Shown here in pieces: positions 33,480 through 43,906 of a stretch of DNA of 64,000 bases. The translations under genes were made by a program, and so were the position numbers. The DNA lies in the NCBI GenBank assembly GCA_022592445.1, contig JABYQR010000196.1, positions 1 to 64,000 of the forward strand, written 5' to 3'. The stretch's first letter is position 1. The number at the start of each line of letters is the position of its first letter. This DNA is from Cytidiella melzeri (Eukaryota > Basidiomycota > Agaricomycetes > Polyporales > Irpicaceae). A model generated the notes under the pieces. That model was not told the origin of the DNA, made no database searches, and saw nothing but the letters and a program-made list of their open reading frames with translations.

Positions 33480-33889
33480 ATGACCGCAGTGGTAAACTGA
33501 TGCCATATTGCTTTACCTAAAGCAGCTTGCTGATCCTTATGAGACTGTGCTGCATGGATACCAGACTGAACAGTACTTGAATAGAGGGTGTCTCCTGTTG
33601 ATACTGGGGGAAGCTGTGCAAAGTCTCCTGCAAAGATGGCATGTTTCCCTCCAAATGGTTCAGTCTCATTGTCCAAGGCCATACACATTTGTCTGCTAAT
33701 ATTTTATAAGTTGAAACATTCATATCTTATCCATAAATATGTACTCTACATACTGCAAGTTACTATTGATTTCACTTAGAGCTCCTAGTTGTTCAGTTCT
33801 TACAATAAGGGTTGATACCTAGGATAAAATGATCAGTAGAACCACCAATCAGTGATGCAGCTGATCGAGTAGGTGCCATACAAAAAAAC

Positions 33890-34135
33890 CGATAAGCTTA
33901 ATTGTTGTTATTTTAGGTTTGCCGCCTCAAGTTTGTTTGTTTCCGCTTGTTCCCGCCGCCCGCCTTTGTCATTCCGCGCGGATTACCTGACTCGATATTC
34001 CCTTTTTGTGTTATCCGTTTTTCTAAAATTATATAAAAACCTTTGTATTTGCGCCTCTCCAGAATAACATTGTGTTCATCCCTTCGAGCCCCCTTCCCGT
34101 GCGCGCTCCTAAACCCTGCAAAAACAACATTAATT
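33890..34135 (-). other. Unidentified insert between helicase motifs
   Basis: Helicase similarity stops after the Walker A strand (QVIKSLIHFL) and resumes at APTRSAAS. The roughly 245 bp between are richer in GC and contain TTATATAAAAACC. I could not find a TSD or any resemblance to other repeats here. Confidence 0.4.
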
Positions 34136-35014
34136 GTGACAGGTATAAAAATGTATCAATGATTTAATAACTTGAGTTTCCTGTACCAGCCATTCCACCC
34201 AAATACATCTTCAGCTGAGATAGTTTTTCAAGTGTTGAGTCATTTGCTATGATTTTGGAAGCCCTGGCCTGTTCAGTGTTCAATGTATAGCTACTTAAAA
34301 ATTCATTGATAAGGGAGCGATCTTTCTTAGATGCTGCTTCAAATATACTTTCATAATATGGAATATCAATGACTTCTACAAGATCAATAGAATAGTTGTG
34401 CTTTTTAATTGCCTTTGATGGAGCTTAAAATTTCAGCTTTGGTCTTGTTCAATAATTTTTGCCAATGATAACAGCTTGGTGTTGTATCATTTTTCCATTG
34501 GATATCAACAGAGTGGTCATCTGCATTCAAAAACCCATTCCTTTTGAGCAGGTCTTCAGTATCCATCATATGTTCTAGCTGTAATATTGTTGATCTGTTG
34601 ATAGGTCCCATGTCTGTTACATTATGCTCATCAAAACCACATTGTTCTGAATCAAGTATACCAATGAATTCTTCTTCAGTTCCGTCTAGCATGTCATTAC
34701 CAAAGTATGGTGGCATAGAAACAACATCTAGAGTTTTTGTTTCTTGTTGTGCTGCAAAATCATCTCTGGCATCATAACATTCATATTGCAGATTGAAATT
34801 ATTTGTAATATATGTGTATCGCTGGGGAAATTTGTAGTTGTTGAACTCATCACTCCAAGTCAAGTCTTTTGACTTTAACTCTAAACACGAGCGCCATGAG
34901 TTGAAAAGTGCCAGCATAGTCATACAGTAGTCTTTTTGATTGCCTTTATCTTCTTGCAGTAGGATACCATCTACAAAGTCTACACACCTGATCCCTATTA
35001 AGGGTGGTTCGAGA

Positions 35015-35490
35015 CACTGACAAACGTCTCATAGAAGGTGCTGATAAGTAACAAAGTGAATGCTACATGGAGATATCAGGAGAGCCACTTGAAGTGAGGA
35101 ACGGAGTGATGCACAGTCCAATAGATGCTCTTGTCCACTTGATTGAGGAGAGAGTGTCCATCCCGGAGAGAGATACATGAAATTACAACTACAGCAAACC
35201 ACAAAACATGTCAGCCCTGCAACACCAAGCCTACACAACACAACAAGAGCAATGTGGTATTGCACAATGCCACAACTGTTGCATCATATGACCAAATATA
35301 GCCCTGCGTGTATAGAACAATAGGAACAAACATGTACTCACTGTTTCTGTCATTTCAAGACCGAGTACAAAGCTGACCTTGAGGATTGATGAGTGAGATA
35401 TAGAGGTGAGAGTTCAAGTGTATGGAGGTGAGAGGGGAGTGGCAAACGGAGGGAGCACTGTCCTCATGCACCACGAAGTGTAACTCGCAC
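35015..35490. other. No gene seen
   Basis: The sequence between the Helitron helicase remnant and the inverted repeat shows only short frames without recognisable content. Confidence 0.5.
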
Positions 35491-35673
35491 TGCAGAGCCA
35501 ATAGCCCGTGAATTTTGCCGGTCAAACGTGTTAGGGAAGTGGATTTGCACGATAAGGAGTTGAATGTTGGCGAAAGTTGATATCGAGCGAATATCACGGG
35601 GCTGGCGTTAAAATGACCTCGTTCGACTTGGAGCGTAAAATTTGCACAACAAGGGGTATTTACAACAACATGC
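35491..35673 (-). repeat. Inverted repeat partner of 46198-46382
   Basis: On the minus strand GCATGTTGTTG...GGCTCTGCA matches 46198-46382 at roughly 90%. The pair flanks the permease pseudogene in opposite orientation. It is non-coding. Confidence 0.8.
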
Positions 35674-35802
35674 TGAGCTCAGCAGGTGAATTTCACCGCT
35701 TCCTCGGCGTTGGCGCCATAATATATCATATCATCTGCTATAGCTACATACATATATATGTATAACTTATTGGCAACAGTTTCTATAAGGGGTATGTATG
35801 TA

Positions 35803-35876
35803 GATATAGCTGCATGGCCTCTCAGACCTAAACCAAAAAGAACACGGGATGCGGCAAACAGGAAAGAGTTGCCAGC
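35803..35876 (-). pseudogene. Amino-acid permease fragment 3 (beyond the F LTR)
   Basis: The minus strand reads AGNSFLFAASRVLFGLGLRG, the conserved cytoplasmic segment of fungal YAT-family permeases that follows TSAFSAGNSF. It joins the fragment at 36569-36624 once the solo LTR and one TSD copy are removed. Similarity ends near 35803 and the C-terminal third of the gene is not in the window. Confidence 0.85.
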
Positions 35877-36568
35877 TGTCGCGGAGCGACTGCTGCTATG
35901 CTGATAAACCCTAAACAAGGGTGAAGAGGAGAGGAAGTGGGAGTGGAAGTAGATCTCCAACGACGACAACGAGGTCAAAGTCAATGATAAGCAGGCAAGC
36001 AGGCACAGAAGCCGGATACTAGCAGTGCAAATGACAGAGTTAATAAGGTATGATACTAAGTTACATGCAGTAACTCACCTAGCAGTGCAAATGACAGAGA
36101 GGTCAAGATGCAGAGCTAGGGAGGGTAAGGGCTACTATATATACTGTGGCTGGGTGGTCTGTGCACAAGTTCCCACACTAGGGACTGGAGTAACTGTGGG
36201 GCTGGAGTAACTGTAGAACAATAAGGGACCAGGGTAACTGTCAAGGACCAGGGTACAGAGAACAACAGAGTTATAACAATAGAACAATGGAACAATAGAA
36301 CAATAAAACCTGGGGGAATCCCTGGGGAATCCCTATCAATGGAAGAAGAACAATAGAACAATAGCCTAGGTTGATCTGGAACCACTCCAGACTGAGTCTA
36401 GGGTTTGGGTCTGGACTATTGATAAATAAGGCAGGATGTCACGTGACCCGGGTTAGGGTTAGGTCTGGTAACACTCCTAGCCTGAAAATAAGCGCTCTAG
36501 ATAGGCGCCTAAGGCTGTAAACTTGTGATAATGTTGGAAAAATCCGGTCTGTTGGACTATCCATGTCA
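35877..36568 (-). repeat. Solo LTR, family F, in the permease gene
   Basis: 692 bp reversed copy, TGTCGCGGAGCG to CATGTCA, TSD CCAGC at 35872-35876 and 36569-36573. The permease codons for FFAGNSF are split by it. Confidence 0.95.
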
Positions 36569-36624
36569 CCAGCAAAGAATGCAGAGGTGAAGATGCAGGC
36601 GTTGACAATGTGTGAGAGGACTTT
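36569..36624 (-). pseudogene. Amino-acid permease fragment 2 (between LTR and LINE)
   Basis: The minus strand gives LSHIVNACIFTSAFFAG, the direct continuation of GNKVLS at 43907-43920 across the LINE. The AAGTCCTCTCAC stretch is duplicated at both LINE ends. Confidence 0.88.
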
Positions 36625-36999
36625 TTTTTTTTTTTTTTTTCTCCTTGTTTATTGTCCTTGAGGGCTACGCCCTATGGTAGACAAAGTACATCTGTGCTAC
36701 TGCTACGCAAAATATGTGTGTCTGAAAAGCAATCGTGATCAAAACGTATAGGGCAATGATTACCCTTGTTGTGCGTCGGAGGGTTTTTGGTATTACTGGG
36801 AGTGTATTGGGTTGTATCGGAATGAGAAAAGTCAAGGTGCACCTAAGGACTCGAGGGGCTCTGCCGACTTAACGGGAGAGACTGGGATCTAAACCTGCTA
36901 CCCATACTGGTGGACGTTGATCCCCTGGGCTGTGGCCTCTTGCGGTAACAGGGATCCGGGTTGCGGTCCTCCGCCCCCTGTTGAAACTCCCCCAGTCTC

Positions 37000-37745
37000 T
37001 GTCGCGGAGCAACTGCTGCTATGCTGCTAAACCCTAAACAAGGGTGGAATGGATGATGGTGGAAAAGGAAAGGGATCTCCAACGATGACAACAAGGTCAG
37101 AGTCGATGATGAGCAGGCAAGCAGGCACAGAGGCCGGATACTGGCAGTGCAAATGACGAAGTTAATATAATGCTTATACTAGGTTACATTGAGTAACTCA
37201 CCTAGCAGTGCAAATGACGAAGAGGTCAAGATGCAGAACCAGGGAGGGTAAGGGGTACTATATATACTGTGTCTGGATGGTCTGTGCACCAGTTCCCACA
37301 CTAGGGACTGGAGTAACTGTGGGACTGGAGTAACAATAGAACAATAAGGAACCCGGGTAACTGTCAAGGACCGGATTAACTGTCAAGGACCTGAGTAACT
37401 GTCAAGGACCAGGGTACGTAGAACAATAGAGCTAGAACAATACAACAATAGAACAATAGGATAAGAACAATAGAACAATAAGACCTGGGGGAATCCCTGG
37501 GGAATCCCCATCAATGGAAGAGGAACAATAGAACAATAGCCTAGGTTGATCTGGAACCGCTCCAGACTGAGTCTAGGGTTTGGGTCTGGACTATTGATAA
37601 ATAAGGCAGGATGTCACGTGACCCGGGTTAGGGTTAGGTCCGGTAACGCTCCTAGCCGGAAAATAAGCGCTCTAGATAGGCGCCTAAGACTGTAAACTTG
37701 TGACATTATTGGAAAAATCCGGTCTCTGTTGGACTATCCATGTCA
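37000..37745 (-). repeat. Solo LTR, family F, in the LINE 3' UTR
   Basis: 746 bp reversed copy, TGTCGCGGAGCA to CATGTCA, TSD GTCTC at 36995-36999 and 37746-37750. It therefore arrived after the LINE. Confidence 0.95.
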
Positions 37746-37940
37746 GTCTCTGAGCTTCAGGTTGCGCGTGAGAACTTATAAGTGTGCCTGCGCTGCCATG
37801 GATTCTTTTCTCGCCGTGTGACGGTGTGTCCTGGACAATGTGGCCGGCCTCTGTCAGCTCGGGGTGCGCATTGTTACGGGAGGTACTTCTCTTTGGCGTC
37901 GTTTAGGTATCGTTCTCCTAGCTCCTTCCACTCTACGTAG

Positions 37941-40900
37941 TCACCTCCTCCTCCTTTTCCTTCTCTTTGTCGACGCCTCCTTTGGTAGGGACAGGCTTCC
38001 TAGGGTTTTTGCGAAGCGACCTGTGGCGTGGATGTATCGGAAGAGGGAACGTATGGTGCGAGCGTTGCTGAGGAGGTTAGGGATGGAGCGGGCTGGGCGT
38101 CCCAGTTCGTATGTGATTAAGTCGCGGTGTCTCTCGTATGCTGGGCACTGGAGCAGGAAGTGGTCTACCGTCTCTGGGTACATTTCGCAGGCGGGACATG
38201 TTGGTGAGGTTGCCTTTCCGATGTGGTGAAGGTGACGGCGTAAGGGTGCATGGCCTGTGCGAAGTTGGAAAAGAAGGGCTGCGTGTCGTCTGGGTAAGTT
38301 CGATACAAGGTCAGCGAAACGGTCTGATGGTAGGGTAGGGTCTATTCTGCTTAGTCTTTGGTAGCGCAGGGACTTTTGCCAGAGTTGCTTCGCCGCCTCC
38401 TTGAGTTCTGCCGTCTTGAGTTGTTTGAGCTTGGACGCGCTGATTGGGAGGGCCTGTCTGAGTATGGGAGGCATTCGCACTGTCTCCGATGTGTTGCCAT
38501 GTGCCGCCTCCTTCGCCAATACATCTGCCTCTTTGTTCCCTTCCACTCCGCGGTGACCGGGTACCCAGCGTATTGTGAGCTTGAGGGTTTCGTGTTTCGT
38601 CTGTAGCTTCCTCGCCATTCGGTGGAGTCCGTCTAGTAGATAATGGGCTGGCCCGGGGTCCGCTGATCTCAATGCTAGGATGGCGGCCTTGTTGTCCAAA
38701 GCGATAAAGGCCTTCCCCTCCACCCGTGTTCTTATACCCATGAGCATATGCATCCCTAGTAATAAACCTACCAGCTCTGCCTCGTATACCGTGTGCTGGT
38801 CTGAGGTCCCTAGGTAGTGTCGTAAGACCTTCTTTGTTGTGCGTCGTTTCCCCTTGATGTACATGGCCGCTGCTGCCCCTACACCTCCGTCGATGTCTGA
38901 GCCGTCAGAATAAATGTGGTACGTAGCTCTTTGTCTCCAAGCTTTATCCCTCTTTTCCGCCTTGCTCTTCTCCCCTTTGATCTCCGTTGCGAAGTTCGGT
39001 CTCCAGTAGGGCGAGAAACGTACGGGTGCAATCTTTTCGACGTGCTTTGGGTCTAGGCAATAGCGGTGTAGGAGATCATGGATGGGTGAGCGATGCTTCT
39101 TCACGTACGATTGCCTTGCCTGCGAAATCAGTTTTGTGAGCGGGTGCGAATTCGGAAGGGTGCAGAGATGTAGCGCGGATCTGTGACACAGTTTGTCTAT
39201 GGTCAGGCGCATGGGCAACATGTTTGCGTGTACTTCCATCACGTCTGTCGCTGTTGTGCGCATTGCTCCCGTGACCATGATGACTGCTTGTTGCTGTATC
39301 TGCTCTAGTCTCTTGATGTGTCCAAGTGAGCCCCTTGCGTTTTGGCGGCTGGAGTTTGTAACTGGGGGGACAAGGTAGACGTCAGCCGCGTACAAAATGC
39401 TTGGTATGGCTACCGTCTGATACAGCTTTTTCGCCATTGCTGCTGAAATTCCCCTCTTCGTGTTTGTCATGCGCTTGAAGAGGGCTAGCCATTGCTGGCC
39501 TTTCCCTACCGCCCTCGCGACTTGCTCTGTCCAACGAAGCTGGTGATCTATGCGTACCCCTAGGAATGTGTGTGACTTAGCTGGTTTTATTTGTGTGGTG
39601 CCCAGATCCAGCTCGGGTCCCAGCTCACGCGCGTTTCGTCAACAGTTTAGTAGGCCGAATTTCTCAAGGGAGAACTGTGTGTTGTGCGTGTCCGCCCATT
39701 CGAAAGCCCCCCCTGCTCTCGTCATGTAATCCTTCAGCTTCTCATGCGTCTCCTCGTAGCTTTTCCCTATCGTGATCACCGCTACATCGTCTATGTTCCC
39801 GGTGGCGTATTGCCCTTTGGCTGGGTCTGCTGCGTCGATGTTGCTCGAGTTGTAAATTTGGTACGAGATGACGGACGTAGGGCACCCTTGATCTAGCCCA
39901 CCAATGACGTCCAGGGGGGGTGAGACGTAGTCGTTGAAGCATAATACTACCTTTCTGTCTGCCATCTGCCGTCTCATCCACTCCACTATTTCCGGTGGGA
40001 AACCCCTCATCCGCATGTCGTGAAAAAGCTGTGCCGGAGTGACGCTAGGAAAGGCCGCCTTGTTGTCTAGGAAGAGGATTGAGGCGTACTGTCCTTTTCT
40101 CCAGGCTGCCTTGATGGTCGACACAACGTAGTGTAGGGAATCTGTGGTAGTACGACCTGGTCGACCGAGGAAATGATTATTGGAGATGAGGGAGAGGGAC
40201 TCAGCTTTCTTTGTGATGATCTGTGTGACGCACGCCGCCAGTATTTTTGCTACGCAGGGCAGGAGAGCGATTGGGCGGTACGCATTTGGGAGGGTGTAGT
40301 CCTTCTTCCCTGGCTTCCGTAGTACAATCGTTCGCGCGGTTTTCCACTCCTCCGGGTAGACGTTCAACGCGAATGTGGCCTTGAAGATGCGGTGAAGGAA
40401 GGGGAGGAGCGTCTCGCTGCAGTTTAGGTAGACCTTGTTCGGCAGGTCGTCGACACCTGGCGCCTTGTATCTCTTCAGGGACAGTAGCACGGTCTGGACT
40501 AAGGCTTTCGAGATGCCAGTGAACATGAAGGCTGGCGTGGGGTACGCGAGACTACCCGTTGGGTTGGGGTCGGGTCCTGGGCTTGGGAAAAAAGTTTTTT
40601 CTCAGCACCTCGCATTTCTCATTGTTTGTCTCCGCCAGCCGCAGGCGCTGGAGGTGGTCGGTGTAATGGAGGTGGGGAATACACACCTTGCTTCCGTCTG
40701 ACTGCCCCCCCTTCACGTATTTGCTGAAGTTCCTGACCGTGTCTGCTTTGATTTCCTCCAGATACGTGTTCCAGTGGTCTGTTTTCGCCCTGGTATCTGT
40801 TTCTCGCCTTGCAGTATTCCCTGTGCGCCGGGTGCTGTGGGACGGCATGAAACTGATACGACACTCTAGCTAGCTTTCTCACCTGGTCTCGTTGCTTCGA

Positions 40901-41935
40901 TAGCTCCTTCGTCCACCAGCGTTTTGCTAGGGGGTAAGGTTTGGTGCGGGGTACAACTGCCTCCCGTGTGGCCCGCAAGCAACTCATCACCTCACCAAGG
41001 ACCTTGTGAAAGTCCTCCACAGATCGGATGCGTGCATCCGGCACGTCTCTCTCTCCTAGCTCCTTGATGAGTCTTCCCCTTAACTCGTCCCAATCCGTCT
41101 CCCTCCAGTTCCATCTTGGTTTCAGTTCGACACGCTCTGCCTTTATCCTTAGTACCGTGCCGACTGGGTAGTGATCTGTGTGTGGGGGCTTGAAGTGGGG
41201 GAAGGTCTGTGCACGAATGATGTACTCAGCTAGATCTGGGGTCGCAAAGACGTTGTCTGGGCGAGTGTGATTCCCTGTGCCTCGAGCCACTAAGGTGGGG
41301 ATCTGACCTGGGAGTACCTGGTCCATTTCGTATCTAGCGAGAGTTTCCAACAACGGGACTGCTGCGTCCAGATAGGTCTGCGTGGTGAGGTGTGTGTTTT
41401 CGCTGAGTTCCCACATGGGGTGATGTCTGTTGAAATCTCCCGCCCACAGGACATGGGTGTTCAGGCCGTCGCGACCGGATCTCCTCCGCCTTTCGTCCTC
41501 CCCCGCTATCTGCCTCAGTTTCCTCGCGATTAAATGGATGGTGTCGTCGTGTTTCTGGTCATTGTAGATGTTGATGATGAGGATGTGGCCTATATGTGTG
41601 CGCAGGCGGATGATCACCGCGTCTGGTGTGTCGAGCGAGAGTTGCTCCCAAGCGTCCGTGCTGAGATGTGTGCTGATGAGCATTAGTGCTCGCGTGGTTT
41701 TACCTTTGTCTTTCCAGTCGTGGTGTCTCGTGGGGTAGACGACTCTCCAGGAGTGTGAGGCGGATGTGAGTGTGTTGCCGGGCTGCATGTATGGCTCCTG
41801 AGTTAGCATGATATCGCAGTCGTCAATAGAGATGGTGTGAAGGAATGCCTGCTGAGCTATGTTCGATTTGGCCAGCTTGATCTGCCAGACGCGGAGCGTG
41901 TCCGCTTCTAATCGTCGTTGGGTTGCACCGTTCAT
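37941..41935 (-). pseudogene. LINE ORF2: endonuclease, reverse transcriptase, RNase H
   Basis: It starts at an ATG overlapping the ORF1 stop. The apurinic-type endonuclease has MLTQEPYMQPGN, LWAGDFNRHHPMWE and PPHTDHYPV (40619-41935). RT follows after a frameshift near 40700: YKAPGVDDLPN, FLDNKAAFPSV, GLDQGCPTSV and NIDDVAVIT (both catalytic Asp kept). A second break lies at 39470-39640. RNase H (37941-39470 part) has YSDGSDIDGGVG, EAELVGLLLGM, ALDNKAAI and WVPGHRGVEGNKEAD, keeping its acidic residues, then a CCHC finger (CPACEMYPETVDHFLLQC). It would nick and copy RNA at the target. The frameshifts make this copy inactive. Confidence 0.93.
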
Positions 41936-43740
41936 GAGGAGGGCACAGGTATGTTGTTACTTCCTGTGGTGGGGGGTGCGAGGAGGTGCGTGGGTGGGGT
42001 GCGTTGTGACTGTGGGCGATGCTGCATTTGCGCCGCTCGCGTGTCCTGGAAAGAGAGCGTAGTCTGGGTGAAGCGGGTCGGGTGGTGAAAACTCAGCTGT
42101 CGTTGTCTCGTGTGCTCGGCTGCCCCTCTCCGGTTTTGCACCTCTGTCCACTCGTCATCCAGGCCTATGTCTCCCCTCCTCGACCCTTCTCTGTCTTCTT
42201 CCCTGTCTCTTGGGAGCTCGTAGGGCTCGTCTGACCATCGGAAGTGCATGCGGTCGCTCCCTCTCTGCTGAGCGCCTGACGGTTTGAAGCCAGACAATTG
42301 CGTTGTATCTGTCTTCGGCGTGTCGTCAACTGTTTCCCAGGAGGAGGGATCGGAGGTGGTGGGGAAGAACTTGTACTTAGCTTCCGGAATCCTGACGTAC
42401 AGCTCCTTTCTTTTTGCTAGGAAGGATGGGCAAGTGCGGTCCCAGGCTGCGTGCCCGCTTTGCTTGCAGTTTACGCAGTAGTAGCCCCATGGGTCGTTCC
42501 TGGTGCATACTCGAGTGGGGTGCGTTATGCTCCCGCAGTTTTTGCATGTGTTGTGTATGGCCTTGCATTCAGCCGCCAAATGCCTTGGGCCAATCGTTTG
42601 ACACTTTAGACAGCGTCTGGGCTCGGGTAAGTTTTTCCTCGCCCTCAGGGACTTACCGCAGACTGTGATGCCGCTTCTGATGAGGCGGTTTGCTACTTCT
42701 GGTGACGCTATTTGGAGCGAGAGGAGGGCTGATCTCTGCGACGGTGCTCGCTTTTCCGGGAGCTTGATCCATCTTGCTTCTGCTATCGCTCCCTTTTCCA
42801 GCTCGTTTTGTTCCTCTAAACCCCTGATCGCTGTAGGGTCTTGGGTGGCGAAGTTGATCGGTGCGAAGTCCACCAGTATCTGATATGTCCTGTTTTTAAT
42901 TGCCATGTCTCCACCGCCTCCGAAATGACAAAGAAACTCAGCTCTGATTTCCTGCGTGCTGGCCCACTTTGCGCTCTCGGCCGAATTCATCTCGTACATC
43001 AACCCGCCGTTCGCCAGGCAACGTAGTCCCTTGAACTTTACGTGCTCCGGCGCCTTCATCATTTGTAGTGCCAAATTAGCTTTCTTCAGTAATACTTCCT
43101 CCGTCAAAAGCTCGTCAGCGTCGCCTGCTTTGTATCCGTCTATGATGAGCTGCTTAGCTCTGATTTCCGCTCTCGCTATGGTGCTGGCATGTGTGGGGGG
43201 GAGTGTGGCGTTGTTTGCTATCGCTGCCACTTGTGCGTACGAGATTGGAGTCGCGCGGGACGAGAGCTGGGTGGTCTGTTCTTGTAATGATTTGGAGGCC
43301 TGGGCGATGTCCGTGATGTTTGAGGCCAGTTCGCTTTGCTTGTCTGTCAGGGATGTCGTAGCGGTCGTTAATTTCTCTGCCGCACTGCACAGCTTGCTTG
43401 TGCTGTTCTCGATCCGTGCGATGGTCCTTTCTAAGTGTTCTTGCACCGTCTTCACAATGACATGCGCCTGGTAGTTCAATTCAATAGCTTTTGCATATTC
43501 CGCGAGCGCCGTTATGCACTTCTTGGCCGTTGCTGACTTAGTATTACAAGCTATATGGAGGAGTGCCGTGGTTAGGCCTTCTGTCGTCGGTGGGCCTTCC
43601 GGGATTAGGGTCTGTTTTGTCAAGTACGTATGGGCTTCTTCGAAAGATAGAGGAGCAAGGCAAGAGTCATCTGGCTTGGGCGTAGCTGCTCCCGACCGCC
43701 TGGGCTGTGCCCCCCGAGTCGTCACCCCCGGCTTGCTCAT
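41932..43740 (-). CDS. LINE ORF1 (RNA-binding Gag-like protein)
   Basis: An intact 602-residue ORF beginning MSKPGVTTRGAQ. Residues about 90-170 form a predicted coiled coil rich in Ser, Thr, Leu and Glu. A middle domain of about 130 residues is probably the RRM-like fold of LINE ORF1 proteins. Three zinc knuckles follow near residues 390-450: CLKCQTIGPRHLAAEC, CKNCGSITHPTRVC and CVNCKQSGHAAWDRTC. The tail is basic and Gln-rich. It would coat LINE RNA. Its TGA overlaps the ORF2 ATG (ATGA), pointing to coupled re-initiation. About 165 bp of 5' UTR separate it from the LINE end. Confidence 0.9.
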   Translation of the reverse strand: MSKPGVTTRGAQPRRSGAATPKPDDSCLAPLSFEEAHTYLTKQTLIPEGPPTTEGLTTALLHIACNTKSATAKKCITALAEYAKAIELNYQAHVIVKTVQEHLERTIARIENSTSKLCSAAEKLTTATTSLTDKQSELASNITDIAQASKSLQEQTTQLSSRATPISYAQVAAIANNATLPPTHASTIARAEIRAKQLIIDGYKAGDADELLTEEVLLKKANLALQMMKAPEHVKFKGLRCLANGGLMYEMNSAESAKWASTQEIRAEFLCHFGGGGDMAIKNRTYQILVDFAPINFATQDPTAIRGLEEQNELEKGAIAEARWIKLPEKRAPSQRSALLSLQIASPEVANRLIRSGITVCGKSLRARKNLPEPRRCLKCQTIGPRHLAAECKAIHNTCKNCGSITHPTRVCTRNDPWGYYCVNCKQSGHAAWDRTCPSFLAKRKELYVRIPEAKYKFFPTTSDPSSWETVDDTPKTDTTQLSGFKPSGAQQRGSDRMHFRWSDEPYELPRDREEDREGSRRGDIGLDDEWTEVQNRRGAAEHTRQRQLSFHHPTRFTQTTLSFQDTRAAQMQHRPQSQRTPPTHLLAPPTTGSNNIPVPSS

Positions 43741-43906
43741 GTCGTCCTCCTGGCGGTTCTCTCTAATTCTAATGACTATGTAAGGTATGTAATATGTTCT
43801 CTAAGGTGTGTTCTGAGTCTCTCAAGCGTCCGTGTCTTCACCAAGAGGAATTCCCAACCATGGGAATTCTGTTGCCAGTGAAGGTCAGAAGCAAGAAGGG
43901 TCCCCC

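Larger units (their letters stand above)
30360..35014 (-). mobile_element. Helitron copy 1, 5'-truncated
   Basis: The 3' terminus on the minus strand is CTAG (30360-30363) followed by T, preceded by a GC-rich hairpin-prone tail CTTGCCGCTTGCCGGC, as expected for Helitrons (CTRR end, insertion at AT). Inward come a USP-like domain, the PIF1-type helicase and its upstream linker. The Rep (HUH) nuclease is missing, so the element is truncated near 35014. A family F solo LTR is inserted in it. Confidence 0.82.
31386..35014 (-). pseudogene. PIF1-type Helitron helicase, fragmented
   Basis: The region upstream of the helicase (34405-35014) reads CVDFVDG, KDYCMTML, then WSDEFNNYKF and LQYECYDARDDF, typical of fungal Helitron proteins between Rep and helicase. 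Walker A (GGMAGTG, near 34180-34200) has a 2-nt deletion and early stop. Downstream, LAPTRSAASLIGGST and a damaged Walker B (FMDKI) are visible near 33720-33870, then IFAGDFAQLPPVS (33600-33660). After the solo LTR come LRTNMRQNSQTDEDAKF, the 2B-like part (32059-32373) and the last motif SHQSMYTCLSRGSTYQG (31910-31960). It would unwind DNA during rolling-circle transposition. Confidence 0.85.
36625..43906 (-). mobile_element. Tad1-like LINE, full length, in the permease gene
   Basis: A 7.3 kb non-LTR retrotransposon whose 3' end is a T run on the plus strand (36622-36640, a poly(A) tail). It is flanked by the 13-bp TSD GTGAGAGGACTTT (36612-36624 and 43907-43919). ORF1 has a coiled coil and zinc knuckles; ORF2 has endonuclease, RT and RNase H. 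A solo F LTR (37000-37745) lies in its 3' UTR. The remaining 3' UTR (36641-36999, 37746-37940) shows no gene. Confidence 0.94.

Noticed and set aside
36621..36640. T-run as a terminator or promoter element
   Set aside because: It is the poly(A) tail of the minus-strand LINE, directly inside the TSD.
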